From Anaeramoeba flamelloides (taxonomy: Eukaryota; Metamonada; Anaeramoebidae), in contig JANTQA010000012.1 in NCBI GenBank assembly GCA_027625915.1, positions 1,271,001 to 1,335,000 of the forward strand: a stretch of DNA of 64,000 nucleotides, read 5' to 3'. The notes beneath the pieces are model-generated. The model was not told the DNA's origin, searched no databases, and was given only the letters and a program-made list of their open reading frames with translations. The position numbers were made by a program, and so were the translations under genes. This document shows, one piece after another, positions 42,765-53,847 of this stretch. Position 1 is the first letter of the stretch, and the number at the start of each line of letters is the position of its first letter.

Positions 42765-45557
42765 ATGTTTGTCAAACCAAACTATGGCCAAGAAAAAATT
42801 AAAAGTCCTTCGCGACCCAAAAAGCACCCATTTGTTTTTGCGATTAAAAAAATGAAAGTGGAAGCAAACCAACCCAAAGAAATCCAAATCCTTTCTTGGG
42901 TAAGAAAATTATTATTCTGTCCGGAATTGACTTTTGAAAAGTGCTTTTGTGGCTCTTATCTTTATTTAATCAATTTATTAAATATTATCTCCCCAACAGC
43001 TTTTAACAAATTGGCAACAACAGGATCGAGACAAATACAAAGAGAAAAAAATTTTAATGAATACAAACGGGCACTTGAGTCGTGTGGCTTTGTATCTTCA
43101 AATAAATTGGAAATATTAAATTTAAAGGAAATACGTGAAGTCAAAAAAAATATTGATTTGCGAAATACAACAAAAAATTTTCTACTTGAAGAAAATGGGA
43201 ATCAAGATAAAAACGAAAGTGAACTAAAAGAAGAAACTGGAAATCAACAAGAAGAAAAAGAATCAATAAAAGAAAATGAAAAAGAAAACGAAAACAAAAA
43301 TGAAAATGAAAATGAAAATGAAAATGAAAATGAAATGACAGGAAATTCAAATAATGAGTTAATAGAAAAGTTTGAATTTTTAATACAGTCCCTAATTTAT
43401 TTAATAAGTCGATATGAAAAAAAAGGAATCATTCAGGAACGATCTTTCCAATTTAGAACTTTTTATTTATTAGAAAATATGATTGGCGAGAATATTTCAT
43501 CAGCTTCAGACTACGAATCTGATCTTGATGATTTGTTTACAGAAGAGCAAATAGGTGTCTATTTGAATGACTCAAGGATCAATTTAAATTTTGTTTCAAG
43601 TTATGATCCAAATAAGGGAACTTTCAAAAATTTATATTTCAACAAAGCAACAAAAAAAAAACGAACATTTTCTAGTAGCCAATTAAAATTCGTTTCAAGA
43701 AAAATCAAAAATGACAATTATGAAGAGAAGCACAAGGCCAAGGATCAAAGTAGTAGCGGTGGTGAAAGTAGAAGAAAAAGCCGAAGCCGAAGCAAAAGCA
43801 GAAAACGAAGCAAAAGCAAAGGTAAAGGTAAAGGTAAAGACAAAGGCAGAAGTAAAAGTAAACACAAGCACAAGCACAAACACAAAAAAACGTATCAAGA
43901 TCAAGATCAAAACCAAAACAAAAGCGGACTTCAGTCTGTTCAACCCTTGAATGAAGGGAATAGTTTGTTTATACAGCAATCCTCCCAATCAACAAGTGTA
44001 ATTACAATTGACGAATCTTGGGAAGTCACCACTGAAAGGACTGAAGAAAGTTTGTTTGGAGATTTTTCTGGGTTAAGTGAAGACGAAGAAAATGAGTTTA
44101 ATTTTATTGAAAAGAGTCTAAAAATAAAGAATATTAAGAAAAAAAAGAAGCACAAAAACAGAACCAGGAAAAAGAAAAATAAAAATAAAAAGGAAAGTAA
44201 AATCAAAAAAAAAGAAGAAGAAGAAAAAGAAAAAGAAAAAGAAAAGGTGGAGGGGGGAGGAAGAGGCACCAGAAAGGGGAAAAGAAAGGAAAAAGAAAGC
44301 AGAAATAATAATTATCACAATAACGAAAATGAGGATGGATTTGAGATACATTTAAAAAAACCAAACCAATTACAAACAACAAACAAGAAAAGCAATGGTA
44401 AAAAAATGGAATTAAAATTACAAAAGGGTGAATTTGAATTTGAAGTCATCGATTTTCGAAACCCAAATTCAATTTATTTACTGAATAATTTAAGATCCAT
44501 CTTAAACAAAAAAAACCAACCACCAGAAACGCCCTATATTCTTGAAAACTATTTTTCTTTGAATGCACTAAATAATTGGCAAAATAATACAAAAAAAAGC
44601 ATCAAATCAAAATACGAATTTATTAACGAGGCCAACGATCTGATTGCAAATTGCCATTTAATTAGTCAAAATATATTAAAAATAGGGATCGCGCGATTCC
44701 AATTAGAAATCTCCTTGTTGGATCAACAAATAGCAAAAAAAAATAATTCGAAAAAAAGATGGTATCAAAGCGAAATGTTGCTAACAAAATCCAGTATCAT
44801 ATTTTCCATACCGGAGCTCGAGATTAAAAATAAAATCAAATGGACAAAGTACTTTTTGCTTTATAACCACAAAGGGGACCCGGGCGTGGCGCTGATTGAG
44901 AGCCTGAAGAGCAAGATTTTTTATCGGCTGCGCTTTGAAAACAAGTTTCTGAAATGGGTTACCTTGCTAACGATCATCCAGTTCTCGATGAACCGCTCAA
45001 ACAAAAAATTGTTTGCTGTCAACCCTGCCTGCCAAAACATCCTGTTTGAGGAATTGGTTTCAAATTATGTTCCTCTGCCAATCATGCCAAACAAAAAATT
45101 TTTAAAGAACTATTCAAACATTTCCAAACGGCAGATCAATGCAATTTTCCACAACGATAATGAATACGGCGACGACAACGACAAGAAGAACCAAGAGGAC
45201 CAGGAAAATCAAATATACCAGAATTATTATGACCAAGGCGGCGTCAATTTCTTGATATCAGTGGTCATGAATAGAGAGTACCCCATCATACCGGGACATT
45301 TGAAAATTAGACACAATAAATTAAAAATTGGAGTGATGCTCAAAACAGCCTTTAACATTTCCTTTGAAAAGAATATACGAATATTCTCTCACCCGATTTC
45401 AAATAAAATTTTGAGGTTGTCTTTTGATTCGATGGATTTGCAAAACGAAGGAATCGTTTTAATTGCTTTAACAAAATTTGAACGTGCCTTAATTTTTGGC
45501 GCCTTATTATTTTTTATTGATAAATATTCTAAAAATAAAAAAAGCGTTAATAAATAA
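42765..45557 (+). CDS. large calponin-homology protein with low-complexity linkers and possible C-terminal PH-like folds
   Basis: Single exon, 930 codons, ATG at 42765. Residues about 38-140 read like a CH domain: EIQILSWVRKLL, then GSYLYLINLLNIISP, then an amphipathic stretch ending LNLKEIREVKKNI. Acidic and basic simple-sequence linkers follow: ENENKNENENEN near 175-195, KSRSKSRKRSKSKGKGK near 340-365 with a KHKHKHKHKK run, and KKKKHKNRTRKKKNK near 465. The C-terminal third is ordered. One segment (WTKYFLLYNHKGD...IFYRLRFENKFLKWVTLL) has PH-domain character, and a second (GHLKIRHNKLKIGVML...LIALTKFERALIFG) may be another; both are weak calls. CH domains bind actin or act as signalling scaffolds, so a cytoskeletal adaptor role is inferred. 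Codon use near 44870-45010 is markedly more GC-rich than the rest. Confidence 0.8.
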   Translation: MFVKPNYGQEKIKSPSRPKKHPFVFAIKKMKVEANQPKEIQILSWVRKLLFCPELTFEKCFCGSYLYLINLLNIISPTAFNKLATTGSRQIQREKNFNEYKRALESCGFVSSNKLEILNLKEIREVKKNIDLRNTTKNFLLEENGNQDKNESELKEETGNQQEEKESIKENEKENENKNENENENENENEMTGNSNNELIEKFEFLIQSLIYLISRYEKKGIIQERSFQFRTFYLLENMIGENISSASDYESDLDDLFTEEQIGVYLNDSRINLNFVSSYDPNKGTFKNLYFNKATKKKRTFSSSQLKFVSRKIKNDNYEEKHKAKDQSSSGGESRRKSRSRSKSRKRSKSKGKGKGKDKGRSKSKHKHKHKHKKTYQDQDQNQNKSGLQSVQPLNEGNSLFIQQSSQSTSVITIDESWEVTTERTEESLFGDFSGLSEDEENEFNFIEKSLKIKNIKKKKKHKNRTRKKKNKNKKESKIKKKEEEEKEKEKEKVEGGGRGTRKGKRKEKESRNNNYHNNENEDGFEIHLKKPNQLQTTNKKSNGKKMELKLQKGEFEFEVIDFRNPNSIYLLNNLRSILNKKNQPPETPYILENYFSLNALNNWQNNTKKSIKSKYEFINEANDLIANCHLISQNILKIGIARFQLEISLLDQQIAKKNNSKKRWYQSEMLLTKSSIIFSIPELEIKNKIKWTKYFLLYNHKGDPGVALIESLKSKIFYRLRFENKFLKWVTLLTIIQFSMNRSNKKLFAVNPACQNILFEELVSNYVPLPIMPNKKFLKNYSNISKRQINAIFHNDNEYGDDNDKKNQEDQENQIYQNYYDQGGVNFLISVVMNREYPIIPGHLKIRHNKLKIGVMLKTAFNISFEKNIRIFSHPISNKILRLSFDSMDLQNEGIVLIALTKFERALIFGALLFFIDKYSKNKKSVNK

Positions 45558-45861
45558 AATATAGTTTATTGTTTCAGTATTTTTTTTTTTATTATTATTA
45601 ACATAATAATAATAATAATAATAATAGACGTTTTGTTGATAACAGATATTATCACAATATTAGCAATAAATTCGCAGAAATATGAAAAAAAATAACGATT
45701 AGTCCAACTTTATCAAAAAAAATCATAAAATCGTGATAAACATCATTTATCGTGAAAAAATGAAAAATTCTTTTTTTGGAAATCACCTTAAAAAAAATCT
45801 CTTGAAACTTTACAAAAAAAAATACTTTTACAACGATTTTTTCCTTTAAAAGGGTTAGAAA

Positions 45862-45965
45862 ATGTTTGAATGGGTTGTAAAGTGTCTCAAAGTGTTTGAA
45901 ATTTTTGAAAGACTGAAAACTTTTATAAAAGACCTGAGTTTGTTTGTAGTGGAAAAAACAATTTT
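45862..45965 (+). promoter_or_regulatory. promoter-like block matching the eEF1A-like upstream region
   Basis: Carries GTTTGAATGGGTTGTAAA, GTGTTTGAAATTTTTGAAAG and TTTGTAGTGGAAAAAA in the same order as the eEF1A-like upstream sequence. The overlapping 62-codon frame is probably not coding. Possible short exons lie downstream at 46216-46372. Confidence 0.35.
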
Positions 45966-46215
45966 TCTTTTTTTTTTTTTATTTTTTTACGATTGTAAAA
46001 TTTTCCCTGAATTTTATTATCAAATAAATAATCATCTATTTCAGCAATGAACTTGAATATGAATAAGAGATTAGTTTTTTTTTTTTTTAAATGGGGTAGT
46101 TACATTCACAATTTTAAATAGTCAAAAAGAAGAGAGTAATTTTCCTTCTTATTGGTGATTGATTAATCAAAAATACCTTCAAAGTCTCTAATTGTGTTTT
46201 CTGTTCAATTCAAAG

Positions 46216-46372
46216 ATGCTCAAAGAAGAAGAAGAACAAGAAGACAAATCTAGAAAAAATCTTACAATTGGTGATCATCTGACAAGGATGTTGTGAAAGC
46301 TAATGAAAAGTTTACCTACCCCTTTCATCTTGCTGAGAAAAATGAAAATGTTTCAACTTAAGAACACTTTCT
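46216..46372 (+). other. possible short exons of an unrecognised gene
   Basis: ATG at 46216 opens MLKEEEEQEDKSRKNLTIGD; after ATCTGACAAG, which could be a splice acceptor, a second frame (46291-46372) reads DVVKANEKFTYPFHLAEKNE and ends with TAA. Composition is coding-like, but the two frames are not linked by an obvious donor. Function unknown. Confidence 0.25.
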
Positions 46373-46894
46373 TTAGAGAACGCTTGAGGGTTTTTTTTTT
46401 TTTTTTGAAACTTTTTATTCAACTTAATTTTTTTACACAGCGATTGACTGAGAAAATATTTATTCGCCTTTTTTTATTAATTTTGTTGATCTAAATGATC
46501 GATCGATATGTAAGTCAACCAAACCAAAACAAAATACAACGAACGTTCTTGATCTCATACTTTATTGGATCAAGGATCTTTTTTATTTTGTTTTTTGAAA
46601 AGACTGACTTTTTTTCAATGATCTTTTTTTAGGAACAAACAAAATTTTTGTTTTTAAAAACATTATTAATTTTATTTGTTTATTTATTTATTGAGGGAAA
46701 GGAGTAAAATATCGATATTTTTTCAAAATAAAAAAAATACAAGAAGAAAAGAACTGATATAGTAATATAAAATATAATTTTATCATTTTGCATGGTCAAA
46801 TTAAAAAGTCATCCACTGTTATTAATTTTTTTTATAAATTTCGGGAATAAAAAGAGTATTTAAGAAAGTTTCTTAATATTTTCACTTTAAATAA

Positions 46895-47225
46895 AATGTG
46901 CCATTAAGTTTTCCAGAATACAAAAGAATTGAGTTCAATCAAAGAGTTTACTCTGTTTATTTGAATTTTGGAAAATCACTGTTATCTTTTCTTGAGTATT
47001 CTGTATATTTGTAAAATCAATAAATTTTTGTTAGGTTTTTTTAAGTTTTCTATTTATTTGGAAAATCAATAGATTTTCGTTAGGTTTTTTTTTTTTTACT
47101 TTCCGAAATAAACCGAAAATTTATTAAAATTTTCTGTTTATTTCAAAAAGTAAAAAAATCCTAGAACACTTCACAATTAAAACATAAAAATACAAGAAAA
47201 GCTCTGCACTCTTAGGTACTTGGCT
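46895..47225. repeat. family H multi-hairpin repeat, copy 4 (hairpin part only)
   Basis: Contains the two H hairpins (TTTTCCAGAATACAAAAGAA paired with TTTATTTGAATTTTGGAAAA, and the AAATAAACCGAAAATTTATT type) but not the long leader. Confidence 0.65.
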
Positions 47226-47567
47226 ACATGCCACACCTAGAATTTAAGGGGGTGGCAAAAACCCTAGACAAAGATTATCAATAAAAATACACTATTCACA
47301 ACCTTGTGTTAATAATTTGTATTTCATGGCTCTATGAGTTGATGATAGTTACCGTAATTTATATATAATTATAGTTGGATTAGCACTAAAAACCACCAAA
47401 AATTATTTCACAATTTAATTTTTCTCAAGATATTTTAATTATTATCATGATAATTTGACAACTATGGTTTTTTTTTGATTATTGTTACTTGTTAAAATAG
47501 AAAGAATTGATAAAAATAATCAACCATTTAAAACTTTATCGAGACTTAATAAAAATATTATCAAATC

Positions 47568-47572
<5 letters not shown>

Positions 47573-47602
<30 letters not shown>
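47573..47602. repeat. (AT)n microsatellite
   Basis: Fifteen consecutive AT units in the spacer between the CH-domain gene and the Cys-rich gene. Confidence 0.95.
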
Positions 47603-47607
<5 letters not shown>

Positions 47608-47786
47608 CATTTTTAAAATTTTATTTGTATAAATTAAACTTTTTTAAATTATGGGAGGAATTTTTACACATTTGCATCCTTTGTGATGGTTTTTGGGTCT
47701 GTTTAAAATTAGAATATTGAATTTTATAATAAGTCACAATCCAAATTTGCACAAAGTATTTGAAAAAAAATATTTTTTTCGGGTAA

Positions 47787-47975
47787 TACAGTCTCTTCTA
47801 CTTTTAAGACACAAACTTTCATCTTAATTTTAGACAAAAAAATCATCTCAAATTAAGGCAAAAAATTCAAATTATAACAAAATTAATTTTAATGAAAAAA
47901 AATCCAAAAAATTTGCTTTCATTTGAGATTTTTTTGCATACTAAACTATGTTGAAGGTTTGTGTATTCATCGTTG
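47787..47975. mobile_element. family A MITE, copy 9, strongly degenerate
   Basis: The left end TACAGTCTCTTCTACTTTTA and several TTAAGGCA-like words remain. The right end is eroded, which suggests an old copy. Confidence 0.65.
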
Positions 47976-48748
47976 AACTCTTTTTAATCAATTATTATTT
48001 TAGAATTTATTAATATTTTTGAAATGAACTCTTTCAGACTCTGAGTAATTCTTTTTTCGAGATTTTTATTTTTTTTTTTCATAAATCAATAGATTCTTTA
48101 AATAAAAATTTTAAGTCTAGAAAGGTGCTGTTAGGTTAGTTTTTCAAATCGGAAATTCAAAGAAAATTTATCAACTTTTTTTTGTTATTTTTTTTTATTT
48201 GTGTAGACTTTGGATTTAATCAAAAATTTCTTTAAAAGTTATTTGAGTCACTCTTATAGGCATTTTTTTAAGTTTTTGTTTTTTATTTTTTATTTGGGGG
48301 TTGGGGGGTAAAGGGAATATATATCATATCTATAAATTCATATTTTTTTTGGTATTTGGTCCTAAATAAGTGGAACTTAACTATATATATTAAAATAGCC
48401 GATACCAATCTAAGCCATTTAAAACAAACGGAAGGAACATAATTGTTATTTCCAATTCAAATATCGAGTTCTTTTTGTATGGAGTATTGTATAAACAATA
48501 TTTAGGAAATAAATTCATAAAAAAATAAAACAAAATAAATAGAATTTTTTAATATTTATCTTTCAACAAGAAAATCAACTTTTGGTCTCTCTCATTTTTT
48601 TTAAATTTCATTAGAATATTCTATCTATGTGAAGAAATTTATATTATTTATATCAAATACTCAACATCTAAAGGGGTTGAAATAATAATTTATATGTTGT
48701 TGTGAACACCCCAATTAAATAACTTTATCAAAGAAAATTTGTTATAAT

Positions 48749-48949
48749 TACAGTCAGTTCCACTTTTAAGACACAAACTTTGAAAAAAATTTAAGACAAA
48801 AAAAAATCTCAAATTAAAGTACACAATTTCAAATTCTAATAAAATAATGTGTGTAAAAAACAATTCCCAAAAAATGTGCCTTAATTCGAGATTTTTTTGT
48901 GCCTTAAATTTCGTTGATATTTTGTGTATTAAAAGTGAAACCAATTGTA
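48749..48949. mobile_element. family A MITE, copy 10
   Basis: TA-flanked, 201 bp, arms diverged (AACGAAATTT replaced by AAAAAAATTT on the left). Intermediate in age between the 8-12 kb cluster and copy 9. Confidence 0.85.
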
Positions 48950-49471
48950 TCATCCCATGTTAAAAGAAATATAATAGCATTGTGTTGAGTTATAGTGTAC
49001 TTTACTTTTCACTTCTCCAGCAGAATTTTTATTCTAAAAAAACAAATAACTAGTTTTAAAGTTAAAACTCAAAGGCAAATATTAAACCTTCTTTGAATGA
49101 AAATTTTATCAATAAAGGGCTTTAACGGGATTTTCCAGTATAAGTTTTAATTTGAAAACATTTTCAATTTTAGTAATTGCGACTGTAAAAATATTTATAA
49201 AGTTTGAGAAAATTGTTTTGGGATTATAGATTTGAAATTTGCATTATGAAATTGTATAAAATCAAATGTTTGAAAGGATCAAAGAAGTGTATAATTGAGA
49301 TAATTGATGAAAAATTCTGAAAATTTCACTATTTATTTGTAAAAGAAATTCCCAAATTTAATATTTAAATGAGATTAAAAAACTCTTTCGAGGGCATTTT
49401 TAAATACAATTTCCCTGCTTTCACCTGAGAAAAGAGCCCTTTACATCCTGTATTTTTTTGTTATTTGAATC

Positions 49472-50473
49472 TTCAAGTGATCAAAATAATGCATACACAA
49501 CAACTATAATCAGTGTTTCAAAATATAACCCGTAGTTTTTTTTCTTCTTGGTTAAATACACAATCCAATCGACTACTAAATAGTATACCTAAGTTCACAT
49601 CAATTTTGAAAATAAAAATCTTTTTATTTTCATTAAAATTTAAATTATTCATTCAAATAATTAAAATTTTTTCCAAATATTCTCAATTTTTTTGAAATTT
49701 TTTGTTGTTTTCATTTGATATCAACTAAATTTCATAATAAATGACCCACCTTACATTTGAATAATGAATTGCTTTTGTATAGTTTTGAAATTTTTCTTCT
49801 CACAATGAAAAGTTTGCAAATAAATCATTTTTTCTCTTTTTTATTTTTTCAAGAGTGTTTTGTTAAAATTGAAAATGAAAATGAAAAATTTGAAAGAAGT
49901 AACAGATGAATTAATGAAAAATTTGGTTTCAAATGTGAAAAAGAGATGAGATTTAGTTATTTAAATGGAAGGAGAATCGATAAATGGGTTTTTTTACTTT
50001 TTTAAATTTTCTATTTTTCATGTAATGCTTCTTTCAAAATAAATGTCCCAATTTTTTTTAACTGTTTGTTTTATTTTTTTTTCTTTTATTTTTAGACAAA
50101 AAATAAATATCTCTTGAGTATAGTATTGAATATTAAAATCTAAATTTTTATATTATAATAGATAACTTCAATTATTAAAAATATTTTTCTTTAAAATTTG
50201 AGTTTTAATGTGTAAATTATTATAAAAGATAGTTTATAAAAATTTTATTAAAATTTACTCTATTTTTTGAGATAAATTTTGTAATTTGATCCTTTATTTT
50301 TTGAATTTATTTTCAAATAATAGAACTTTAAGAAACCAATACGTTATTTGTTTGGGTTTATTATCAGTTTCTTTAGTTGGTTAATATATAGGTCTTCTAA
50401 AACAAAAAAAATACACTTTTTATTTCGAAACACGGATTAAATTTTTTTAGCATACCTTATTTTGACTACAGTA
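49472..50473 (+). mobile_element. family D Tc1-like MITE, copy 1, with a 500-bp insert
   Basis: Left end AAGTGATCAAAATAATGC and right end TTTTGACTACAGTA. D sequence is interrupted between about 49731 and 50245 by unrelated DNA. The right end abuts copy 2 through TATA. Confidence 0.65.
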
Positions 50474-50955
50474 TACAGTGATCAAAATAATGCGTGCCAA
50501 AAGACTATAATCCGTGTGTCAAAATATTATCCGTGCTTTTTTTTATTCTTGTATCAAGGCAACATCCAATCTACTACCAAATAGTATACTTAAGTTTATA
50601 TCAATTTTGAAAGTAAAGGTCTGGTTATTTTCAGTAAAATTTAAATTATAAATGCAAATAGTTGAAAATTTTCAATAATATTCTCACTTTTTTTGAATTT
50701 TTTTGTTTATTTGATGAGTAGAAATTTTCTTAAAAATTTACTCTATTTTTTGAGATAAATTTTACGATTTGATCCTTCAATTTTAGAATTTCTTTTTAAA
50801 GAATAGAACTTTAAGAAACCAATACCATATTTTTTTCGGGTTTATTATTGATTTCTTTGATTGGTTAATGTATAGGTTTTCTATAACAAAAAAACACGCT
50901 TTTTATTTTGAAACACGCATTAAATTTTTTTGCAGGCTTTATTTTGACGACAGTA
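50474..50955 (+). mobile_element. family D Tc1-like MITE, copy 2
   Basis: 482 bp, TA-flanked. Left end CAGTGATCAAAATAATGCG and right end (inverted) CTGTCGTCAAAATAAAGC are imperfect inverted repeats of about 60 bp. The CAGTG.TCAAAA terminus resembles Tc1/mariner ends. Confidence 0.75.
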
Positions 50956-51614
50956 CTTTGGGATCTTTATGTAACTGAACTAAAATTTCTTTTGGGTTTT
51001 TTCAACCAAATGAAGAATACTTGTGCATTCTCCTTTTTGGGTAATCCATTTCTTTGGTGTGAAGGAAAAACCAAGATTGGAACCATACCCTTAATCATTT
51101 TTTATTTTCGAAAAAGTAATTTTTCCAATTGTATGGTGTATTACCTCATTCTGACGAATGTGTTTGTTTTTTATCACCTCTCATTGTAAAACTTTGACTC
51201 CAAGTTAAAGAAAACATCTATTATCAGAGATTGTATTTCTCGGTTGATGAAATAAAAAAAAAAAACAAATCATTTTACCAAATGAAAATAGAAAAAAGAA
51301 TTTATTCATTCCAAAAAATTGAGTTTTTTTTGATAAATGCTCAATTTTTGATCGAAACAAACTTAGCGTTTAAATTCACAATATACTGTAGTCAAAATAC
51401 TGTTAATTTTGAAATAAAAAGATCAAAATTTTCATTCAGCTTTTCAAAAAAATCACATTCCAAAAATTAAAATAAATCATCAAAGTGATTAGTTCTAAAA
51501 ATCGAAAAATTAATAATTGAAGCTGGTGTGAAGAATTAAAAATTTGAAATCTTACAATTATTTAAAAATCTTTTTTTGGAAAGCTGAATGAAAATATTGT
51601 TCAATTTATTTTGC
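50956..51614 (-). pseudogene. spacer between D copies with a possible Tc1/IS630-type transposase relic
   Basis: On the minus strand near 51090-50990 a frame reads NLGFSFTPKKWITQKGEC, which recalls the DE-x-GF...W..KG stretch around the first catalytic Asp of IS630/Tc1 transposases, but the Asp-Glu pair is not present. Plus-strand open frames at 50908-51189 and 51231-51470 have no recognisable features. The TIR-like word TACTGTAGTCAAAATACTG at 51384-51402 marks another broken D end. Confidence 0.3.
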
Positions 51615-52089
51615 AACAAATAGTAAAGCGTACAAAAAAATATAATGCGTGTTTCAAAATAAAAAGCGTGTTTTTTTGTTATAGAAAACCTATACATTAA
51701 CCAATCAAAGAAATCAATAATAAACCCGAAAAAAATATGGTATTGGTTTCTTAAAGTTCTATTCTTTAAAAAGAAATTCTAAAATTGAAGGATCAAATCG
51801 TAAAATTTATCTCAAAAAATAGAGTAAATTTTTTGAAAATTTCTATCACCAAAAAAACAAAAAAATTCCAAAAAATTGAGAATATTATTGAAAATTTTCA
51901 ACTATTTACATTAATAATTTAAATTTTACTGAAAATAACCAGTACTTTACTTTCAAAATTGATTTGAACTTAGGTATACTATTTAGTAGTAGATTGTATG
52001 TTGCCTTGGTACAAGAATAAAAAAAATCACGGATAATATTTTGACACACGGATTATAGTCGTTGTGAACGCATTATTTTGATCATTGTA
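51615..52089 (-). mobile_element. family D Tc1-like MITE, copy 3 (reverse)
   Basis: Reverse copy nearly identical to copy 2, ending CATTATTTTGATCATTGTA; its first ~15 bases are missing. With copy 2 it forms arms of about 475 bp around a 660-bp spacer. Confidence 0.75.
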
Positions 52090-52681
52090 AAAAACAACTT
52101 TCAAGTTTCTTAAAAAAAAATTTCAAGACACACTGCTATAAAAAGGTGTATTGCCAAAATATCGAACAAATTTCCTTTTATTTGTTATTTAACGGCTAAA
52201 TTTTTTCAAAAGTGGAATCGTAATGATGTATTAGGATTCCTCCCCATTAATTCTTGAAATTTAACCCATTCTTGACTATCTATTTTTGTTACAATCTGAA
52301 GGGTATTAGTACAATTAATTAATTATTTTTTGCTCTGTTCGTCACCCGTTTTGAAGTACAACACCAAAATTTGTGAATCTAAAGAAAAAACAATCCTTTG
52401 CTTTTTGATTTTTTCCATTCTTAAAAAAAAAAACAGTTTTGGGGGAATAACAAAGTGTTTGATTCTTGAAAAAGTATTTTAATATTAATGACTTTTACAA
52501 CATTTCAAATTAAAAGAGAAGAATTTATTATTTTTGGTTTTCCTGTATTTACCCAAAAAGAAAACTCAATCAGAAAAACAAGTTATTTTTGGAATTATTG
52601 TTTTATTGAGTGATTATCCAGAATAGTCGATTTCATTTTTTAAATTCAACTTTAAAACAAAATTTCTTTACTTTATTAAAT

Positions 52682-52960
52682 ATGACCAGTACAATAGCAA
52701 AAGGTGTCTCATTTACTTTTTTAGCAGCCGCAGGTGCAGCATTTGTTTACACACTTTTCAAGTCAGACAGCAAACAAGTCTCAAGAGCTTTTTCCTCAAT
52801 TTCTTCAAACCCAACCAAATGGAACAAAAAGGATTTTGACAAATGCGATTGCAAGCCTCTATGGGATTGTCTTCAACGTGGTGGCGAATGTAAAAAACTT
52901 GACCAAGATCTTCGTAGCTGTGTTAATAAAATCAGATCATTACAATTAAGAAAAAACTAA
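52682..52960 (+). CDS. small N-anchored Cys-rich protein, CHCH-like
   Basis: 92 codons from ATG 52682; a longer open frame begins at a GTG at 52610 and is not used here. Residues 6-26 (AKGVSFTFLAAAGAAFVYTLF) form one hydrophobic membrane span. A Ser/Lys-rich linker leads to a C-terminal Cys cluster: CDCKPLWDC, then LQRGGEC, then KKLDQDLRSC, giving Cys spacings of x1, x5, x6 and x9. The CX9C element inside a helical segment recalls CHCH proteins of the mitochondrial intermembrane space, but a complete twin CX9C pattern is absent. Localisation to a mitochondrion or mitochondrion-related organelle is an inference. I do not recognise the exact family. Confidence 0.65.
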   Translation: MTSTIAKGVSFTFLAAAGAAFVYTLFKSDSKQVSRAFSSISSNPTKWNKKDFDKCDCKPLWDCLQRGGECKKLDQDLRSCVNKIRSLQLRKN

Positions 52961-53748
52961 CTTGTTCACCCAACCCAACAATTTTAATAAAATGTTTTTT
53001 CTTTTTTATCTCTTCTAAAATTTTCTTTGTCTTTAAGATCCCTTTTCTACTTTCGTTTTCCACAAAAAAAAAAAACTAATCAATTTTTTTGCAAAATAGG
53101 AAAACTTTTATTACAAATAAATATAAAGAGAATCTTTCCCTTTTTAAACACTTTTTTTTTTTTTTTTTATTGTTTTTTAAATTTTTTTTTGTTCCACTAA
53201 TTACCTATGTTTACTTTTTTTTGAATCGAAGGCTCTTGGTATCCACCTAAAAATATTTCTTTCAAATTTCAAGAATTAAACACTCAAAATATATTCTACT
53301 CGATACAAAAAGAATGAAAATTCATTGTGTCAAGTTCCGAAACTGTTTTGTTTGGTAGTGCTTTATTTCTTTTTCTCACTTGCTTTTCACTTTTTTGAAA
53401 AAATTTATGAACAATTTGATCCTTAACTTAATAAAAAAATCTTCTCTATAAAGTACAGCTCTATTTTTCTGAAAATAAAAAAAAACAAAGTGTGGTTTAA
53501 AGTCTGTAATTTTGAAAAAATTTTTTTCGAAACAAATTATTCGTTAATTCTTTTTTAAAAAAAAATTTTATTCCTCATTTCTCTTTTGCCAATAAAAATA
53601 AATATTCTTTTGATGTTGATGTAGAACTATATCTGACGGTATATTTGTAAGTTAATGTGTAAACTGTAATGTTGCCATTAGATAAATAAGGTTAAGGAAC
53701 TTGTGACCATAAAAAATATTTTGGGAAATGTAAATTTCAATTCAAATA

Positions 53749-53847
53749 TACAGTGAGTTGAACTACCTGTTTCCAGATTACAAAACCCAGGCCATAAATA
53801 AAAACTGTGATTTATTTTTTCTTGTTTCAATGCTACATCTAATTCAC
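53749..53847 (+). mobile_element. family D fragment (left arm only)
   Basis: TACAGTGAGTTGAAC followed by TTTTTCTTGTTTCAATGCTA and ACATCTAATTCACTA matches the first 100 bp of D. D copy 4 begins exactly at the TA of this fragment. Confidence 0.5.

Noticed and set aside
45862-46050. 62-codon plus-strand frame
   Set aside because: It overlaps the block shared with the eEF1A-like upstream region and turns into Phe-rich poly-T translation.
50908-51470. Two plus-strand frames between D copies
   Set aside because: The first starts inside the D terminal repeat, and the second includes a broken D end, so neither is a plausible host gene.
52610-52681. 24-codon N-terminal extension of the Cys-rich protein
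   Set aside because: It begins with GTG; the ATG at 52682 gives a sensible short N-terminus before the membrane span.
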